A stretch of DNA of 64,000 bases from Aureisphaera galaxeae (GCF_028561275.1 NZ_JAQQTF010000010.1:62001-126000); one strand, 5' to 3'. Positions 17,051 to 27,740 are shown, counted from the first letter of the stretch. The notes: generated from the sequence alone by a model not told the origin. Numbers and translations: made by a program.

Positions 17051-18385
17051 TTATGCTACTGCCTTTCTGTTTTTACCACTTTTCATTAAGCCATCGTAAT
17101 GACGGTTCAATAAGTAGGAGTTAATTTGTTGCATCGTATCGATTGCAACCCCTACCATAATTAAAAGTGATGTACCTCCAAAGAACAATGCCCATCCTTG
17201 CTGCACTCCCATCAACTTCACGATGAATGCTGGAAAGATTGCAATCAATGCCAAGAAAATAGATCCTGGTAATGTAATCTGAGACATAATTCTATCTAAG
17301 TACTCCGCGGTGTCGGTTCCAGGCTTAATACCAGGAATAAATCCTCCACTACGTTTCAGGTCGTCTGCCATTTTATTGGTCGGTACAGTAATCGCAGTAT
17401 AGAAATACGTAAAGATGATGATCAATAACGCGAATACTACATTGTACCATAATCCGAAAATATCGCTAAAGGTGGCCAACATACTCTGACCAAACTCTGT
17501 ATCCCTCAATCTTGGCAAATTGGCCAAGGCTGTTGGTACGAACATCAATGCTTGGGCAAAGATAATAGGCATTACCCCAGAAGCGTTCAGCTTCAAAGGA
17601 ATGAACTGTCTTGCTCCAAAAATATTCTTCTCGTACCCTCCGCTTGCCGTTCTACGCGCGTATTGTACAGGAATCTTACGAACCGCCAATACCAATAAAA
17701 CAGAAAGTAGAATAATTACGAACCAGATTACCAATTCGATCAATACCATCATGAAAGGACTAGCAGCCACTTCCTGAACAAATGACTGAGGCAATATTGC
17801 GATGATACCTACCATAATAAGGATAGAGATACCATTTCCAATTCCCTTGTCTGTAATCTTCTCACCCAACCACATTGCGAAGATACATCCTGTTACCAAG
17901 ATGATGATGGAAGAAACGTAGAAGGTAGGCGTAAGCCCAAGTACGAAAGCTTCTGGTGGAACCCCTAAGTATTGGATCCCTGCAATGTAACTAGGTGCTT
18001 GTACCAAACAGATACCGATGGTTAACCAACGGGTAATCTGAGTAATCTTCTTTCTACCACTTTCTCCTTCTTTCTGAAGCTTTTGAAGATAAGGGATGGC
18101 AATTTGCATTAATTGTACCACAATAGAAGCGGAAATGTAAGGCATGATCCCCAATGCAAATACAGAAGCATTAGAAAATGCTCCTCCAGTAAATGCATTA
18201 AGCAATCCTCCGATTCCACCTGCATCGAATTTACCAGCAAATTCAGATAGCTTAGAAGCATCGATTCCTGGCAATACAACTTGCGCACCAAAACGGTACA
18301 CCAATAGAAGACCCAACGTTACCATGATGCGGCTACGAAGCTCTTCTATTTTGAAAACATTTTTTATGGTATCAATAAATTTCAT
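17051..18385 (-). CDS. secY: Protein translocase subunit SecY
   Basis: 444 residues with ten hydrophobic membrane segments, the standard SecY topology. Recognisable parts: the N-terminal MKFIDTIKNVFKIEELRSR, the plug region after TM1 (GGIGGLLNAFTGGAFSN), and the cytoplasmic loop RKIPVQYARRT..GGYEKN; TM10 and the tail follow LLIMVGVAIDTMQQINSYL. SecY is the channel for Sec export and membrane insertion, together with SecE and SecG encoded elsewhere. Position after rplO is the usual spc-operon one (12-base gap). Confidence 0.98.
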   Translation of the reverse strand: MKFIDTIKNVFKIEELRSRIMVTLGLLLVYRFGAQVVLPGIDASKLSEFAGKFDAGGIGGLLNAFTGGAFSNASVFALGIMPYISASIVVQLMQIAIPYLQKLQKEGESGRKKITQITRWLTIGICLVQAPSYIAGIQYLGVPPEAFVLGLTPTFYVSSIIILVTGCIFAMWLGEKITDKGIGNGISILIMVGIIAILPQSFVQEVAASPFMMVLIELVIWFVIILLSVLLVLAVRKIPVQYARRTASGGYEKNIFGARQFIPLKLNASGVMPIIFAQALMFVPTALANLPRLRDTEFGQSMLATFSDIFGLWYNVVFALLIIIFTYFYTAITVPTNKMADDLKRSGGFIPGIKPGTDTAEYLDRIMSQITLPGSIFLALIAIFPAFIVKLMGVQQGWALFFGGTSLLIMVGVAIDTMQQINSYLLNRHYDGLMKSGKNRKAVA

Positions 18386-18397
18386 CCTTTATAAAAA

Positions 18398-18850
18398 TTA
18401 AAGTTCTACAGCCTCACCTCCAGCAGCCTCGATAGCCGCCTTTGCAGATGCAGTAAACTTATGAGCAGATACTTTCAATTTTGCTTTTAGCTCGCCTCTT
18501 CCCAAGATCTTCACCATCTCGTTCTTACCAGCAAGTCTTAGACTTACCATAGTATCAAAATCTACAGTATCCTTAATTTTCTTGTCGTCCACTAGCGCCT
18601 GAAGGGTATCCAAGTTTACACCTTGGTACTCTTTGCGGTTAATGTTCTTGAACCCGAACTTAGGAACACGACGCTGTAATGGCATCTGTCCTCCTTCGAA
18701 TCCTAGTTTCTTGGAGTAACCAGAACGTGACTTAGCCCCTTTGTGTCCACGGGTAGCCGTACCACCTTTACCGGAACCTTGTCCGCGTCCTACGCGTTTT
18801 CCTTGTTTTTTAACCGAACCTTCAGCTGGTTTTAAATTACTTAAATCCAT
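18398..18850 (-). CDS. rplO: 50S ribosomal protein L15
   Basis: 150 residues. Starts MDLSNLKPAEGSVKKQGKR, then the glycine-rich GRGQGSGKGGTATRGHKGAKSRSG tail that threads into 23S rRNA, then QMPLQRRVPKFGFKNI. The globular C-terminus ends AAIEAAGGEAVEL. A late assembly protein of the 50S subunit. Eleven bases after rpmD. Confidence 0.97.
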   Translation of the reverse strand: MDLSNLKPAEGSVKKQGKRVGRGQGSGKGGTATRGHKGAKSRSGYSKKLGFEGGQMPLQRRVPKFGFKNINRKEYQGVNLDTLQALVDDKKIKDTVDFDTMVSLRLAGKNEMVKILGRGELKAKLKVSAHKFTASAKAAIEAAGGEAVEL

Positions 18851-18861
18851 TGTTCAATATC

Positions 18862-19041
18862 TTATTTAGTCTCAACAGAAACTAGGTGATTAACTTTTTT
18901 TATCATACCAAGAATATTTGGCGTATCCTCGTGCTCTACTGTCTGACCGATTTTTCTTAGGCCAAGAGCTTCCAAGGTTCTCTTTTGGTTTTGCGGGCGG
19001 TTGATCGCGCTGCGTACCTTTGTTACTTTAATCTTTGCCAT
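18862..19041 (-). CDS. rpmD: 50S ribosomal protein L30
   Basis: 59 residues, ATG 19041 to TAA 18862: [20 protein letters not shown], then [20 protein letters not shown], then the ferredoxin-like end [10 protein letters not shown]. Length and segments match L30, which binds 23S rRNA near 5S rRNA. Located between rpsE (14 bases) and rplO (11 bases), as in other spc operons. Confidence 0.96.
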   Translation of the reverse strand: MAKIKVTKVRSAINRPQNQKRTLEALGLRKIGQTVEHEDTPNILGMIKKVNHLVSVETK

Positions 19042-19055
19042 TTCTCTTTAGTATT

Positions 19056-19580
19056 TTATCCTTTATACAATTTCTCTAGTGAAATTCCTCTTTGTCTCGC
19101 AACGGTTTGAGCACTTCTCATCTGCAACAAAGCATCGAAAGTAGCTTTTACTACGTTGTGAGGGTTAGAAGATCCCTGAGATTTTGACAATACATCGTGA
19201 ACTCCAACGGCTTCCAATACAGCACGTACAGCACCACCGGCGATTACCCCGGTACCGGGAGCAGCTGGCAACAAGGTTACTCTAGCTCCACCGTACTTTC
19301 CTTTTTGCTCGTGAGGAAGTGTTCCTTTATTAATAGGAATACGTACCAAGTTCTTCTTAGCATCTTCGATAGCCTTAGCGATAGCACTAGCAACGTCTTT
19401 AGACTTTCCAAGTCCTTGACCTACTACGCCATTTTCATCACCTACTACTACGATTGCTGAAAATCCGAAAGCTCTACCCCCTTTGGTTACCTTGGTTACA
19501 CGTTGTACCCCAACCAAACGGTCTTTCAATTCTAGACCTCCGGGCTTAACTGTTTCTACGTTTTTATAATTTTGATACAT
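19056..19580 (-). CDS. rpsE: 30S ribosomal protein S5
   Basis: 174 residues. The double-stranded-RNA-binding-like domain ([23 protein letters not shown], 18-40) is followed by the S5 C-terminal fold ([39 protein letters not shown]). S5 sits at the mRNA entry channel and influences decoding accuracy together with S4. Slightly longer than E. coli S5 (166 aligned residues). Four bases after rplR. Confidence 0.98.
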   Translation of the reverse strand: MYQNYKNVETVKPGGLELKDRLVGVQRVTKVTKGGRAFGFSAIVVVGDENGVVGQGLGKSKDVASAIAKAIEDAKKNLVRIPINKGTLPHEQKGKYGGARVTLLPAAPGTGVIAGGAVRAVLEAVGVHDVLSKSQGSSNPHNVVKATFDALLQMRSAQTVARQRGISLEKLYKG

Positions 19581-19584
19581 ATTC

Positions 19585-19941
19585 TTAGAATTTTAGTCCG
19601 CCCTCGCGAGCTCCTTCAGCCAATGATTTAACTCTTCCGTGGTATAGGTAACCTCCTCTGTCGAAAGTAACGCTCTCTACTCCAGCTTTCACAGCTTTCT
19701 CAGCGATTGCTTTACCTACCATTTTCGCAGCTTCCGTTTTGTTAACTTTGGAAGCGTCGATGTCCTTATCTCTTGAAGATGCAGCAGTAATGGTTTTTCC
19801 ATTTACATCGTCAATAAGTTGCGCATAAATTTCTTTATTGCTTCTGAAAACCGCCAAACGTGGACGCTGCTCGGTACCAGAAACCGTTTTTCTAATTCTG
19901 AAACGGATGCGATCTCTTCTTTCGCTCTTAGATAATGCCAT
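19585..19941 (-). CDS. rplR: 50S ribosomal protein L18
   Basis: 118 residues. Binds 5S rRNA and joins it to the 50S subunit with L5. Basic N-terminus [20 protein letters not shown], then [20 protein letters not shown], the [43 protein letters not shown] core. Standard length and position between rplF and rpsE. Confidence 0.98.
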   Translation of the reverse strand: MALSKSERRDRIRFRIRKTVSGTEQRPRLAVFRSNKEIYAQLIDDVNGKTITAASSRDKDIDASKVNKTEAAKMVGKAIAEKAVKAGVESVTFDRGGYLYHGRVKSLAEGAREGGLKF

Positions 19942-19952
19942 AACTTAATTTC

Positions 19953-20495
19953 TTATGCAGATTTACCTGCTTTTCTTCTAATGATCTCACCAACAAACTT
20001 GATACCTTTTCCTTTATAAGGTTCTGGCTTACGGAAAGAACGGATCTTGGCCGCTACCTGTCCTACCAATTGCTTGTCGTGTGATGTTAATTTTACAATA
20101 GGGTTTTTTCCTTTCTCACTTACCGTCTCCACTTTTACTTCGGGAGCGATGTCCATAACAATGTTGTGAGAAAAACCAATGGCCAAATCCAATTTGTTCC
20201 CTTGGTTGCTGGCACGGTAACCTACCCCTACCAACTCTAGTTCTTTGGTCCATCCAGTGGATACACCTTGCACCATGTTATTGATAAGCGCACGGTACAA
20301 TCCGTGTTTTGCTCTGTGATCTTTCGCATCGGAAGGACGCTCCAAAACCACGTTCCCTTCTTCTACTTTTACGCTAACGTCGGATACCTCCTGAGTTAAC
20401 TCGCCTAACTTCCCTTTTACGGTAACTACATTGTCATTCACCTCTACGGTCACACCGTCTGGGATTGCTACTGGGCTTTTACCTATTCTTGACAT
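19953..20495 (-). CDS. rplF: 50S ribosomal protein L6
   Basis: 180 residues made of two similar alpha/beta repeats, the second containing the RNA-contact signature LTSHDKQLVGQVAAKIRSFRKPEPYKGKGI. N-terminus MSRIGKSPVAIPDGV is the usual one. L6 lies close to the sarcin-ricin loop and the factor-binding site. Seventeen bases after rpsH. Confidence 0.98.
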   Translation of the reverse strand: MSRIGKSPVAIPDGVTVEVNDNVVTVKGKLGELTQEVSDVSVKVEEGNVVLERPSDAKDHRAKHGLYRALINNMVQGVSTGWTKELELVGVGYRASNQGNKLDLAIGFSHNIVMDIAPEVKVETVSEKGKNPIVKLTSHDKQLVGQVAAKIRSFRKPEPYKGKGIKFVGEIIRRKAGKSA

Positions 20496-20512
20496 TTCTA
20501 GTCTTTATTAAA

Positions 20513-20911
20513 TTAGTATACGTAACAAAGTACTTCACCTCCTACATTCTGGTTGGCAGCTTGCTTTCCTGTCATCACTCCAGCAGAAGTGGAAACAATA
20601 GCAATACCCAAACCATTCAATACACGGGGCATTTCTGAAGAACCTGAATACTTACGTAGACCTGGTTTACTAACTCTTTGAATCTTCTTGATTACCGGAT
20701 CTTTGGTAAGCTTGTCGTACTTAAGGGCAATCTTAATGGTTCCTTGTGGCCCCTTGTCCTCAAATTTGTAGCTTAAGATATATCCTTGATCAAATAAGAT
20801 CTTGGTAATCTCCTTTTTTAAATTAGAAGCAGGGACTTCCACTACTCGGTGTCCTGCTTTTACTGCGTTTCTAACCCTTGTTAGAAAATCTGCGATTGGA
20901 TCTGTTGTCAT
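20513..20911 (-). CDS. rpsH: 30S ribosomal protein S8
   Basis: 132 residues, starting MTTDPIADFLTRVRNAVKAG and ending with the signature SSEMPRVLNGLGIAIVSTSAGVMTGKQAA. S8 binds helix 21 of 16S rRNA and in E. coli also represses the spc operon by binding its message; a comparable site near rplE was not identified here. A 64-base gap separates it from rpsN. Confidence 0.98.
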   Translation of the reverse strand: MTTDPIADFLTRVRNAVKAGHRVVEVPASNLKKEITKILFDQGYILSYKFEDKGPQGTIKIALKYDKLTKDPVIKKIQRVSKPGLRKYSGSSEMPRVLNGLGIAIVSTSAGVMTGKQAANQNVGGEVLCYVY

Positions 20912-20975
20912 TTATCCTTGTTTACGGTAATGGTTTTCGGCTTATGCCAAACCTTCTACCTGTTTATATTACTTA

Positions 20976-21245
20976 TTACCAGCTAGCCTTTCTAACTCCA
21001 GGGATTAAACCTTGGTTAGCCATTTCACGGAAAGTTACACGTGAAATACCAAACTGACGCATGTACCCTTTAGGTCTACCCGTTAGTTTGCAACGATTGT
21101 GCATACGGATAGGAGATGCATTTTTTGGTAATTTTTGAAGTGCTTCGTAGTCTCCAGCTTCCTTCAAAGCTTTACGCTTCTCAGCATACTTCGCTACCGT
21201 TTTTGCTCTTTTCACCTCGCGGGCTTTCATTGATTCTTTAGCCAT
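20976..21245 (-). CDS. rpsN: 30S ribosomal protein S14 (zinc-independent form)
   Basis: 89 residues. The long form of S14: [20 protein letters not shown] at the start and [29 protein letters not shown] near the end. Only one cysteine is left of the CxxC...CxxC zinc ribbon, so no zinc is bound. S14 joins the 30S head late in assembly. One base separates it from rplE. Confidence 0.97.
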   Translation of the reverse strand: MAKESMKAREVKRAKTVAKYAEKRKALKEAGDYEALQKLPKNASPIRMHNRCKLTGRPKGYMRQFGISRVTFREMANQGLIPGVRKASW

Positions 21246-21246
21246 C

Positions 21247-21798
21247 TTAGTTCTTTTTAAAAGGTAATCCTAGTTCAGACAATAATGATTTTGCTTCTTT
21301 ATCGGTTTCGGCAGAAGTAACGAAGGTGATGTTCATCCCCTCGATCTTCTTTACCTTGTCGATATCGATCTCTGGAAAGATGATCTGCTCGGTAACTCCC
21401 AAAGAGTAGTTTCCTCTACCATCGAATCCAGTAGCCTTGATACCACCAAAGTCACGTACACGTGGCAATGCAGAGGTGATCAAACGATCCAAGAACTCAT
21501 ACATACGCTCTCCGCGTAGTGTTACTTTTGCACCAATGGGCATTCCTTTACGAAGTTTGAAAGTAGCCACATCCTTTTTAGAAATGGTTGGAACTGCTTT
21601 CTGACCCGTAATCATGGTCAACTCGTCTACGGAATACTCGATCAATTTTTTGTCGGCCACAGCATTACCAACCCCACGAGACACAACGATGCTCTGAAGT
21701 TTTGGCACTTGCATAACGTTTGCATAGCCGAACTCATCCATAAGAGCAGTAACAATCTTGCTCTTGTATTCTTCCTTAAGTCTAGGTGTATATCCCAT
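21247..21798 (-). CDS. rplE: 50S ribosomal protein L5
   Basis: 183 residues. Binds 5S rRNA and forms the intersubunit bridge to S13. Family segments: [52 protein letters not shown], and [25 protein letters not shown]. Two bases after rplX. Confidence 0.98.
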   Translation of the reverse strand: MGYTPRLKEEYKSKIVTALMDEFGYANVMQVPKLQSIVVSRGVGNAVADKKLIEYSVDELTMITGQKAVPTISKKDVATFKLRKGMPIGAKVTLRGERMYEFLDRLITSALPRVRDFGGIKATGFDGRGNYSLGVTEQIIFPEIDIDKVKKIEGMNITFVTSAETDKEAKSLLSELGLPFKKN

Positions 21799-21800
21799 AA

Positions 21801-22115
21801 CTATAATACTTGATTCGATTTTTTAGAAAATCGTACTTTTTTACCATCTTCCATTCTATAACCTACACGTGTAGCCTCTCCAGACTTCGGATCGATCAAC
21901 GACAGGTTAGAAATATGAATAGGAGCTTCTTTTTCTGTAATTCCACCTTGAGGATTTGCAGCACTTGGCTTCTCATGTTTCTTTACAAGGTTTACTCCCT
22001 CTACAATTGCTTTGTTCTTTTCACGGAAAATACGCAATACCTTTCCTTCGGATCCTTTGTGGTCCCCGGCAGTAACTACTACGTTATCCCCTGATTTTAT
22101 CTTAAGCTTTGCCAT
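21801..22115 (-). CDS. rplX: 50S ribosomal protein L24
   Basis: 104 residues with the KOW motif at the start ([22 protein letters not shown], 6-27), then [30 protein letters not shown]. An early assembly initiator of the 50S subunit that binds the 5' region of 23S rRNA. Lies between rplN (12 bases) and rplE (2 bases). Confidence 0.97.
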   Translation of the reverse strand: MAKLKIKSGDNVVVTAGDHKGSEGKVLRIFREKNKAIVEGVNLVKKHEKPSAANPQGGITEKEAPIHISNLSLIDPKSGEATRVGYRMEDGKKVRFSKKSNQVL

Positions 22116-22127
22116 CTTACTTTCGCA

Positions 22128-22496
22128 TTAAAGCACCTCAGGTGCCAATGATACTATTTTCATGAATTGTTTGTCACGAAGCTCTCTAGCTACCGGTCCG
22201 AAAACACGTGTACCTCTCATTTCCCCTTGAGGACCTAATAATACACAGGCGTTGTCATCGAAACGGATGTAAGAACCATCGGGTCTTCTAACTTCTTTCA
22301 CGGTACGAACCACCACAGCGGTAGAAACTGTACCTTTTTTAATGTTTCCGTTAGGAGTAGCTTCTTTTACAGTAACTACAATTTTGTCACCAATAGAAGC
22401 GTAACGTTTCTTTGTACCTCCCAACACACGGATGGTAAGTACTTCCTTAGCCCCGGTGTTATCTGCAACTTTTAGTCTTGATTCTTGTTGTACCAT
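22128..22496 (-). CDS. rplN: 50S ribosomal protein L14
   Basis: 122 residues: [20 protein letters not shown], then [21 protein letters not shown], and the signature [27 protein letters not shown] five-stranded barrel at the 30S interface that contacts 16S rRNA. Length identical to the usual bacterial one. Two bases after rpsQ. Confidence 0.98.
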   Translation of the reverse strand: MVQQESRLKVADNTGAKEVLTIRVLGGTKKRYASIGDKIVVTVKEATPNGNIKKGTVSTAVVVRTVKEVRRPDGSYIRFDDNACVLLGPQGEMRGTRVFGPVARELRDKQFMKIVSLAPEVL

Positions 22497-22498
22497 GA

Positions 22499-22756
22499 TT
22501 ACTTCGCTCTTTCAATGATTTCTACTAATCTCCAACACTTGGTTTTACTCATAGGTCTTGTTTCCATGATCTTTACAGTATCCCCTTCGTTGCAGTCGTT
22601 TTTCTCGTCGTGTGCTACGTATTTTTTCGTTTTCAAAACGAACTTTCCATACATAGGGTGTTTTACTTTCTTAACCTCTGCCACAACAATGGATTTCTCC
22701 ATTTTGCTAGAAGTTACTACACCAATACGCTCTTTTCTTAAATTTCTTTTTTCCAT
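22499..22756 (-). CDS. rpsQ: 30S ribosomal protein S17
   Basis: 85 residues, an OB-fold early-assembly protein of the 30S body. [20 protein letters not shown] at the start, [19 protein letters not shown] in the loop, and [23 protein letters not shown] at the end. Position between rpmC and rplN is standard. Confidence 0.97.
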   Translation of the reverse strand: MEKRNLRKERIGVVTSSKMEKSIVVAEVKKVKHPMYGKFVLKTKKYVAHDEKNDCNEGDTVKIMETRPMSKTKCWRLVEIIERAK

Positions 22757-22773
22757 CTTTCAGCTTCGTACAA

Positions 22774-22965
22774 TTATTGCACCTCTCTTTTAGTTAGTTC
22801 TGTCGCAATTCTAGCAATGGCTCTTCTCTGCCCTCTCAATTGAATTGGATTTTCCAACGGTGATATAGCGTGTGCTATTTTTAGATCCGTTGTGGCCTTT
22901 TTAAGTTCAGCCAAACGCTCTTGTAGCTCCGCTGTTGATGCTTCTTTTATTTCTGATTGTTTCAT
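22774..22965 (-). CDS. rpmC: 50S ribosomal protein L29
   Basis: 63 residues forming two antiparallel helices: KQSEIKEASTAELQERLAEL and NPIQLRGQRRAIARIATELT. L29 lies at the peptide exit tunnel and is part of the docking site for trigger factor and SRP. Seventeen bases after rplP. Confidence 0.97.
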   Translation of the reverse strand: MKQSEIKEASTAELQERLAELKKATTDLKIAHAISPLENPIQLRGQRRAIARIATELTKREVQ

Positions 22966-22982
22966 AATGACAATTCTAAAAA

Positions 22983-23402
22983 TTAAGCTTGATAGTCTCT
23001 TGAAATGATAAACTTCGTTTTTACTGGAAGTTTCTGAGCTGCCAATCGTAATGCTTCTTTAGCAACATCCAATGGAACTCCAGATACTTCAAACAAAACT
23101 CTTCCAGGCTTAACAACAGCAGCCCAATATTCTACAGCACCCTTTCCTTTACCCATACGTACCTCAAGAGGTTTCTTGGTAATTGGCTTATCTGGAAAGA
23201 TCATGATCCATAGGGATCCTTCCCTTTTCATATAACGGGTAGCTGCAATACGAGCCGCCTCAATTTGACGCGCTGTCAAGAAATTCGATTCTAAAGACTT
23301 AATACCAAAAGTTCCGTATGACAACTGATTACCACGACCAGCATTTCCTTTCATACGTCCTTTTTGCTGTTTACGGAATTTTGTTCTTTTAGGTTGTAAC
23401 AT
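22983..23402 (-). CDS. rplP: 50S ribosomal protein L16
   Basis: 139 residues: [20 protein letters not shown], then [20 protein letters not shown], then [20 protein letters not shown] with the loop near the A-site tRNA. Organises the A site and peptidyl transferase surroundings of the 50S subunit. Standard length. Twenty bases after rpsC. Confidence 0.98.
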   Translation of the reverse strand: MLQPKRTKFRKQQKGRMKGNAGRGNQLSYGTFGIKSLESNFLTARQIEAARIAATRYMKREGSLWIMIFPDKPITKKPLEVRMGKGKGAVEYWAAVVKPGRVLFEVSGVPLDVAKEALRLAAQKLPVKTKFIISRDYQA

Positions 23403-23422
23403 CTTCTTTTCTCTTTAAAAAA

Positions 23423-24145
23423 TTACTTTCTGTTACGACGTGATTTGTTGTTACCACCTCGACCAGAACCACCTTTTCCACCTTTCTTGGACAATCCAAC
23501 TAGCGGAGAAAGCTCTCTTTTTCCATATACTTCGCCTTTCATGATCCATACTTTTACACCCAATCTACCATAGGTAGTGTGAGCTTCTACTAAAGCATAG
23601 TCAATGTCGGCTCTAAAAGTCGATAAAGGAATACGACCATCTTTGTACGCCTCGCTACGTGCCATTTCAGCACCGTTAAGACGTCCAGAGATCTGAATTT
23701 TGATACCCTCTGCGTTCATACGCATAGCAGCAGCAATAGCCATTTTAATTGCACGACGGTATGAAATACGATTTTCAATTTGTCGAGCAACACTCGCAGC
23801 TACTAAGTAAGCATCTAATTCAGGTCTTTTGATCTCGTGGATGTTGATCTGTACTTCCTTACCAGTAATCTTCTTAAGCTCTTCCTTCAACTTGTCTACC
23901 TCTTGACCTCCTTTACCGATAATGATACCGGGACGGGCCGTAGTGATAGTAACGGTTACAAGCTTTAGGGTCCTTTCGATGATTACCCTAGACACACTAG
24001 CTTTACTTAAACGAGCGTGAACATATTTTCTAATCTTATCGTCCTCGGCCAATTTATCGCCGTAGTCGTTACCTCCGTACCAGTTGGATTCCCATCCTCT
24101 AATGATACCTAAGCGGTTTCCGATTGGATTTGTCTTCTGTCCCAT
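23423..24145 (-). CDS. rpsC: 30S ribosomal protein S3
   Basis: 240 residues. A type II KH domain lies at about 40-110 with the GXXG-like loop [18 protein letters not shown]; the C-terminal domain follows ([23 protein letters not shown], then [12 protein letters not shown]). The tail [19 protein letters not shown] is Gly/Arg rich and longer than in E. coli. S3 forms part of the mRNA entry site and helicase. Six bases after rplV. Confidence 0.98.
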   Translation of the reverse strand: MGQKTNPIGNRLGIIRGWESNWYGGNDYGDKLAEDDKIRKYVHARLSKASVSRVIIERTLKLVTVTITTARPGIIIGKGGQEVDKLKEELKKITGKEVQINIHEIKRPELDAYLVAASVARQIENRISYRRAIKMAIAAAMRMNAEGIKIQISGRLNGAEMARSEAYKDGRIPLSTFRADIDYALVEAHTTYGRLGVKVWIMKGEVYGKRELSPLVGLSKKGGKGGSGRGGNNKSRRNRK

Positions 24146-24151
24146 TTAAAT

Positions 24152-24559
24152 TTAGCTTTGTGTGTTATCGTTAGCTCCAAGCACCAATGTTACGTGGTTG
24201 GAACGTTTTCTAATTCTGTGCGCACGTCCTTGTGGAGCAGTACGAAGTCTTTTCAACATGGTACCTCCGTCCACACGGATCTCCTTAATAAAAAGATCGG
24301 CATCTTCGATAGAAGCATCTTCGTTCTTTGCTTGCCAGTTTGCAATGGCAGAAAGCAACAACTTCTCCAAACGACGTGAAGCCTCTTTTTGACTGAATCT
24401 TAAAATATTAAGCGCTTTATCTACTTTCTCACCTCTTACCAAATCCGCAACCAAGCGCATTTTTCTAGGTGATGTAGGGCAATTGTTCAACTTAGCGAAG
24501 TATTGAGTCTTCTTCGCCTCCTTGATTTGCTCTGCTCTTTCTCTTTTACGAACTCCCAT
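24152..24559 (-). CDS. rplV: 50S ribosomal protein L22
   Basis: 135 residues. N-terminal charged extension [20 protein letters not shown], core [20 protein letters not shown], and the tunnel-lining hairpin around [22 protein letters not shown]22 touches all domains of 23S rRNA and lines the nascent-chain tunnel where macrolides bind. The hairpin has no visible deletion. Six bases after rpsS. Confidence 0.97.
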   Translation of the reverse strand: MGVRKRERAEQIKEAKKTQYFAKLNNCPTSPRKMRLVADLVRGEKVDKALNILRFSQKEASRRLEKLLLSAIANWQAKNEDASIEDADLFIKEIRVDGGTMLKRLRTAPQGRAHRIRKRSNHVTLVLGANDNTQS

Positions 24560-24565
24560 GGCCTA

Positions 24566-24844
24566 TTATTTTTTTCCTTTGTTTTTTGCACCAGCGTGAC
24601 CACGGAATGATCTTGTAGGTGAAAATTCTCCTAGTTTATGTCCTACCATGTTTTCAGTAACATATACAGGAACGAACTGGCGCCCGTTATGTACTGCGAT
24701 AGTCTGTCCAACAAAATCTGGAGTGATCATAGAAGCACGTGACCAAGTCTTGATTACAGTCTTCTTATTAGCCTCCACATTTGCCAATACTTTTCTCTCT
24801 AACTTATAGTGAACGTATGGTCCTTTTTTTAATGATCTTGCCAT
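24566..24844 (-). CDS. rpsS: 30S ribosomal protein S19
   Basis: 92 residues: [20 protein letters not shown], then the signature [20 protein letters not shown]. Head protein in complex with S13. Standard length; three bases after rplB. Confidence 0.98.
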   Translation of the reverse strand: MARSLKKGPYVHYKLERKVLANVEANKKTVIKTWSRASMITPDFVGQTIAVHNGRQFVPVYVTENMVGHKLGEFSPTRSFRGHAGAKNKGKK

Positions 24845-24847
24845 AGC

Positions 24848-25672
<825 letters not shown>

Positions 25673-25698
25673 TGTTGTCGTTTTAAATCTAAATCAGA

Positions 25699-25989
25699 TT
25701 AGATGTTTGCGTAAAAATCTATTGTATCACCTTCCGCCACCTGTACAATTGCCTTTTTATAAGCATTTGTTTTACCAGTTTGGATACCCGTTTTCGTATA
25801 ACGAACACGTCTATCTGGGCGGACATTCATTGTGCGAACTGCAGTAACAGAAACTCCATAAGCAGCCTCAACCGCTTTTTTGATTTCTATCTTATTCGCC
25901 TTCGAGTGTACTACAAAAGTGAAACGGTTATTATCTTCCGCATCCCTTGTAGCTTTTTCTGTAATAATAGGTTTAATTAAGATATCCAT
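25699..25989 (-). CDS. rplW: 50S ribosomal protein L23
   Basis: 96 residues: LIKPIITEKATRDAEDNNRF, then VHSKANKIEIKKAVEAAYGV and VRTMNVRPDRRVRYTKTGIQ. L23 sits at the tunnel exit and is the main anchor for trigger factor and SRP. Seven bases after rplD. Confidence 0.97.
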   Translation of the reverse strand: MDILIKPIITEKATRDAEDNNRFTFVVHSKANKIEIKKAVEAAYGVSVTAVRTMNVRPDRRVRYTKTGIQTGKTNAYKKAIVQVAEGDTIDFYANI

Positions 25990-25996
25990 CTTGTCT

Positions 25997-26626
25997 CTAT
26001 TTACTTAAGTTTTCTTCAATTCCTTCCAAAGAACCTTCAAACAACACTAAGCTGTTTGCATTCATAATTTTGTAAGTGCTTAATTCTGAGTTAGTTACAA
26101 CTTCAGTGCCTTTCAAATTACGAGACGACAAATATACATTATTATTCGACTCTCCCAACACAAACAAAGACTTTTTGTTTTCCAGTCCTAAATTCTTCAA
26201 TACAGCAGTGAACTCTTTTGTCTTTGGACCATCCAATGTAAAGTCCTCAAGAACAACGATCGACTTGTCATTAGCCTTCATACTCAAGGCAGATTTACGA
26301 GCCAAACGCTTTACGTTTTTGTTCAATTTGAAAGAGTAGTTTCTTGGTCTTGGACCGAACATTCTCCCTCCTCCTTTAAACACTCCAGACTTGATACTTC
26401 CCGCACGGGCCGTACCGGTTCCTTTTTGCTTCTTGATCTTACGGGTACTTCCCGTAATCTCTCCACGCTCTTTAGATTTGTGGGTTCCTTGACGTTGATT
26501 GGCCAAGTACTGCTTTACATCGAGGTATACAGCATGATTATTAGGCTCAATCCCGAACACGTCCTTAGAAAGGTCTGCCTTTCTACCCGTGTCTTTTCCG
26601 TTTTTATCTAATACAGCTACCTTCAT
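25997..26626 (-). CDS. rplD: 50S ribosomal protein L4
   Basis: 209 residues from ATG 26626 ([20 protein letters not shown]); an in-frame TTG 15 codons upstream lies inside rplC and is rejected. The start codon overlaps the rplC stop by one base (TAATG), which implies translational coupling. The extended tunnel loop ([23 protein letters not shown]) is present. In E. coli L4 is the autogenous repressor of the S10 operon; whether it acts on the leader before rplC here is open. Confidence 0.97.
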   Translation of the reverse strand: MKVAVLDKNGKDTGRKADLSKDVFGIEPNNHAVYLDVKQYLANQRQGTHKSKERGEITGSTRKIKKQKGTGTARAGSIKSGVFKGGGRMFGPRPRNYSFKLNKNVKRLARKSALSMKANDKSIVVLEDFTLDGPKTKEFTAVLKNLGLENKKSLFVLGESNNNVYLSSRNLKGTEVVTNSELSTYKIMNANSLVLFEGSLEGIEENLSK

Positions 26627-27237
26627 TATTTCTGAATCGTTACATAAGCGTTCTTGTGACCAGGAACACATCCTTTCACAACAAGTAGGTTCTTTTCAGG
26701 AACTACTTTCAACACTCTAAGGTTTTGTACTTTCACTTTTTCGTTCCCCATTTGTCCAGCCATACGCATCCCTTTGAATACTCGTGCAGGATACGATGCC
26801 GCACCAATGGAACCAGGTGCTCTTAAACGGTTGTGCTGACCGTGAGTCGCTTGACCCACCCCGGCAAATCCGTGACGTTTTACCACCCCTTGGAAACCTT
26901 TACCCTTGCTAGTTCCTGCAACATCCACGAACTCGCCTTCTGCAAAGTGCTCTACAGTGATGGTATCACCTAGTTTATACTCCTCTTCGAATCCTTGGAA
27001 TTCAACAACTTTGCGTTTTGCAACGGTTCCCGCTTTTTTGGCGTGCCCTTCGGCAGCTTTATTAGCAGTCTTCTTGTCATCGAAACCAAGCTGAAGAGCT
27101 TCATACCCGTCAACCTCTTTGGTTCTGACTTGGGTAACAACACAGGGCCCTGCTTCAATCACGGTACACGGAATGTTCTTTCCGTTCTCGTCAAAGATGC
27201 TGGTCATCCCTATCTTTCTTCCTATTAACCCAGACAT
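26626..27237 (-). CDS. rplC: 50S ribosomal protein L3
   Basis: 203 residues: [20 protein letters not shown], the signature [36 protein letters not shown] region, and a C-terminal barrel. L3 is an assembly initiator whose finger reaches the peptidyl transferase centre. First gene after an unusual 187-base gap behind rpsJ, which carries a terminator-like hairpin and a possible leader. Confidence 0.98.
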   Translation of the reverse strand: MSGLIGRKIGMTSIFDENGKNIPCTVIEAGPCVVTQVRTKEVDGYEALQLGFDDKKTANKAAEGHAKKAGTVAKRKVVEFQGFEEEYKLGDTITVEHFAEGEFVDVAGTSKGKGFQGVVKRHGFAGVGQATHGQHNRLRAPGSIGAASYPARVFKGMRMAGQMGNEKVKVQNLRVLKVVPEKNLLVVKGCVPGHKNAYVTIQK

Positions 27238-27327
27238 ATTTAATTATTTATAGTTTACTAATTATTTACTTTTTTTCACCTGCACACCGTTTCGGTGAAC
27301 AGAGGGGAAACAAACCTTCAAAAAAAT
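27238..27327 (-). promoter_or_regulatory. Possible leader/promoter region of rplC
   Basis: On the minus strand, after the hairpin at 27319-27350, come a near-match to the -7 box (AAGGTTTG), a compact hairpin CACCG-AAA-CGGTG, and an A/T-rich stretch up to the ATG. It could start and regulate the S10-spc transcript independently of rpsJ. Confidence 0.4.
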
Positions 27328-27350
27328 GGGGTCAAAATAAATTCGACCCC
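27319..27350 (-). terminator. Terminator-like hairpin between rpsJ and rplC
   Basis: GGGGTC-11-GACCCC (27328-27333 with 27345-27350) followed by seven T on the minus strand. It looks like an intrinsic terminator or attenuator that ends the str transcript after rpsJ. A second small hairpin CCGAA-4-TTCGG lies directly behind the rpsJ stop. Confidence 0.7.
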
Positions 27351-27424
27351 GAATGTTATTTTGTTTCCGTCTTTCCCTCGCCCGCAGCTCAGGACATGTC
27401 TTCCGAATTACTTCGGCCTTATAC

Positions 27425-27730
27425 TTATACCTTGATCTCTACTTCTACACCACTTGGAAGCTCCAATTTCATAAGAGCGTCGATGGTTTTTGAAGAAGAG
27501 CTGTAGATATCCAACAAGCGCTTATAAGAACTTAATTGGAACTGCTCTCTACTCTTCTTGTTTACGTGCGGCGAACGCAACACGGTAAAGATCTTTTTGT
27601 GTGTTGGCAATGGAATTGGACCCGTTACCACAGCACCGGTACTTTTTACGGTCTTTACGATTTTCTCAGCAGATTTGTCCACTAAATTATGATCGTAAGA
27701 TTTTAATTTGATTCTAATTTTTTGACTCAT
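27425..27730 (-). CDS. rpsJ: 30S ribosomal protein S10
   Basis: 101 residues: [40 protein letters not shown] (signature), and [20 protein letters not shown]. Head protein that also acts as NusE in antitermination. It is 10 bases behind fusA and separated from rplC by 187 bases with a terminator-like hairpin, so here it belongs to the str transcript rather than heading the S10 operon. Confidence 0.98.
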   Translation of the reverse strand: MSQKIRIKLKSYDHNLVDKSAEKIVKTVKSTGAVVTGPIPLPTHKKIFTVLRSPHVNKKSREQFQLSSYKRLLDIYSSSSKTIDALMKLELPSGVEVEIKV

Positions 27731-27740
27731 TGCTGATAAT

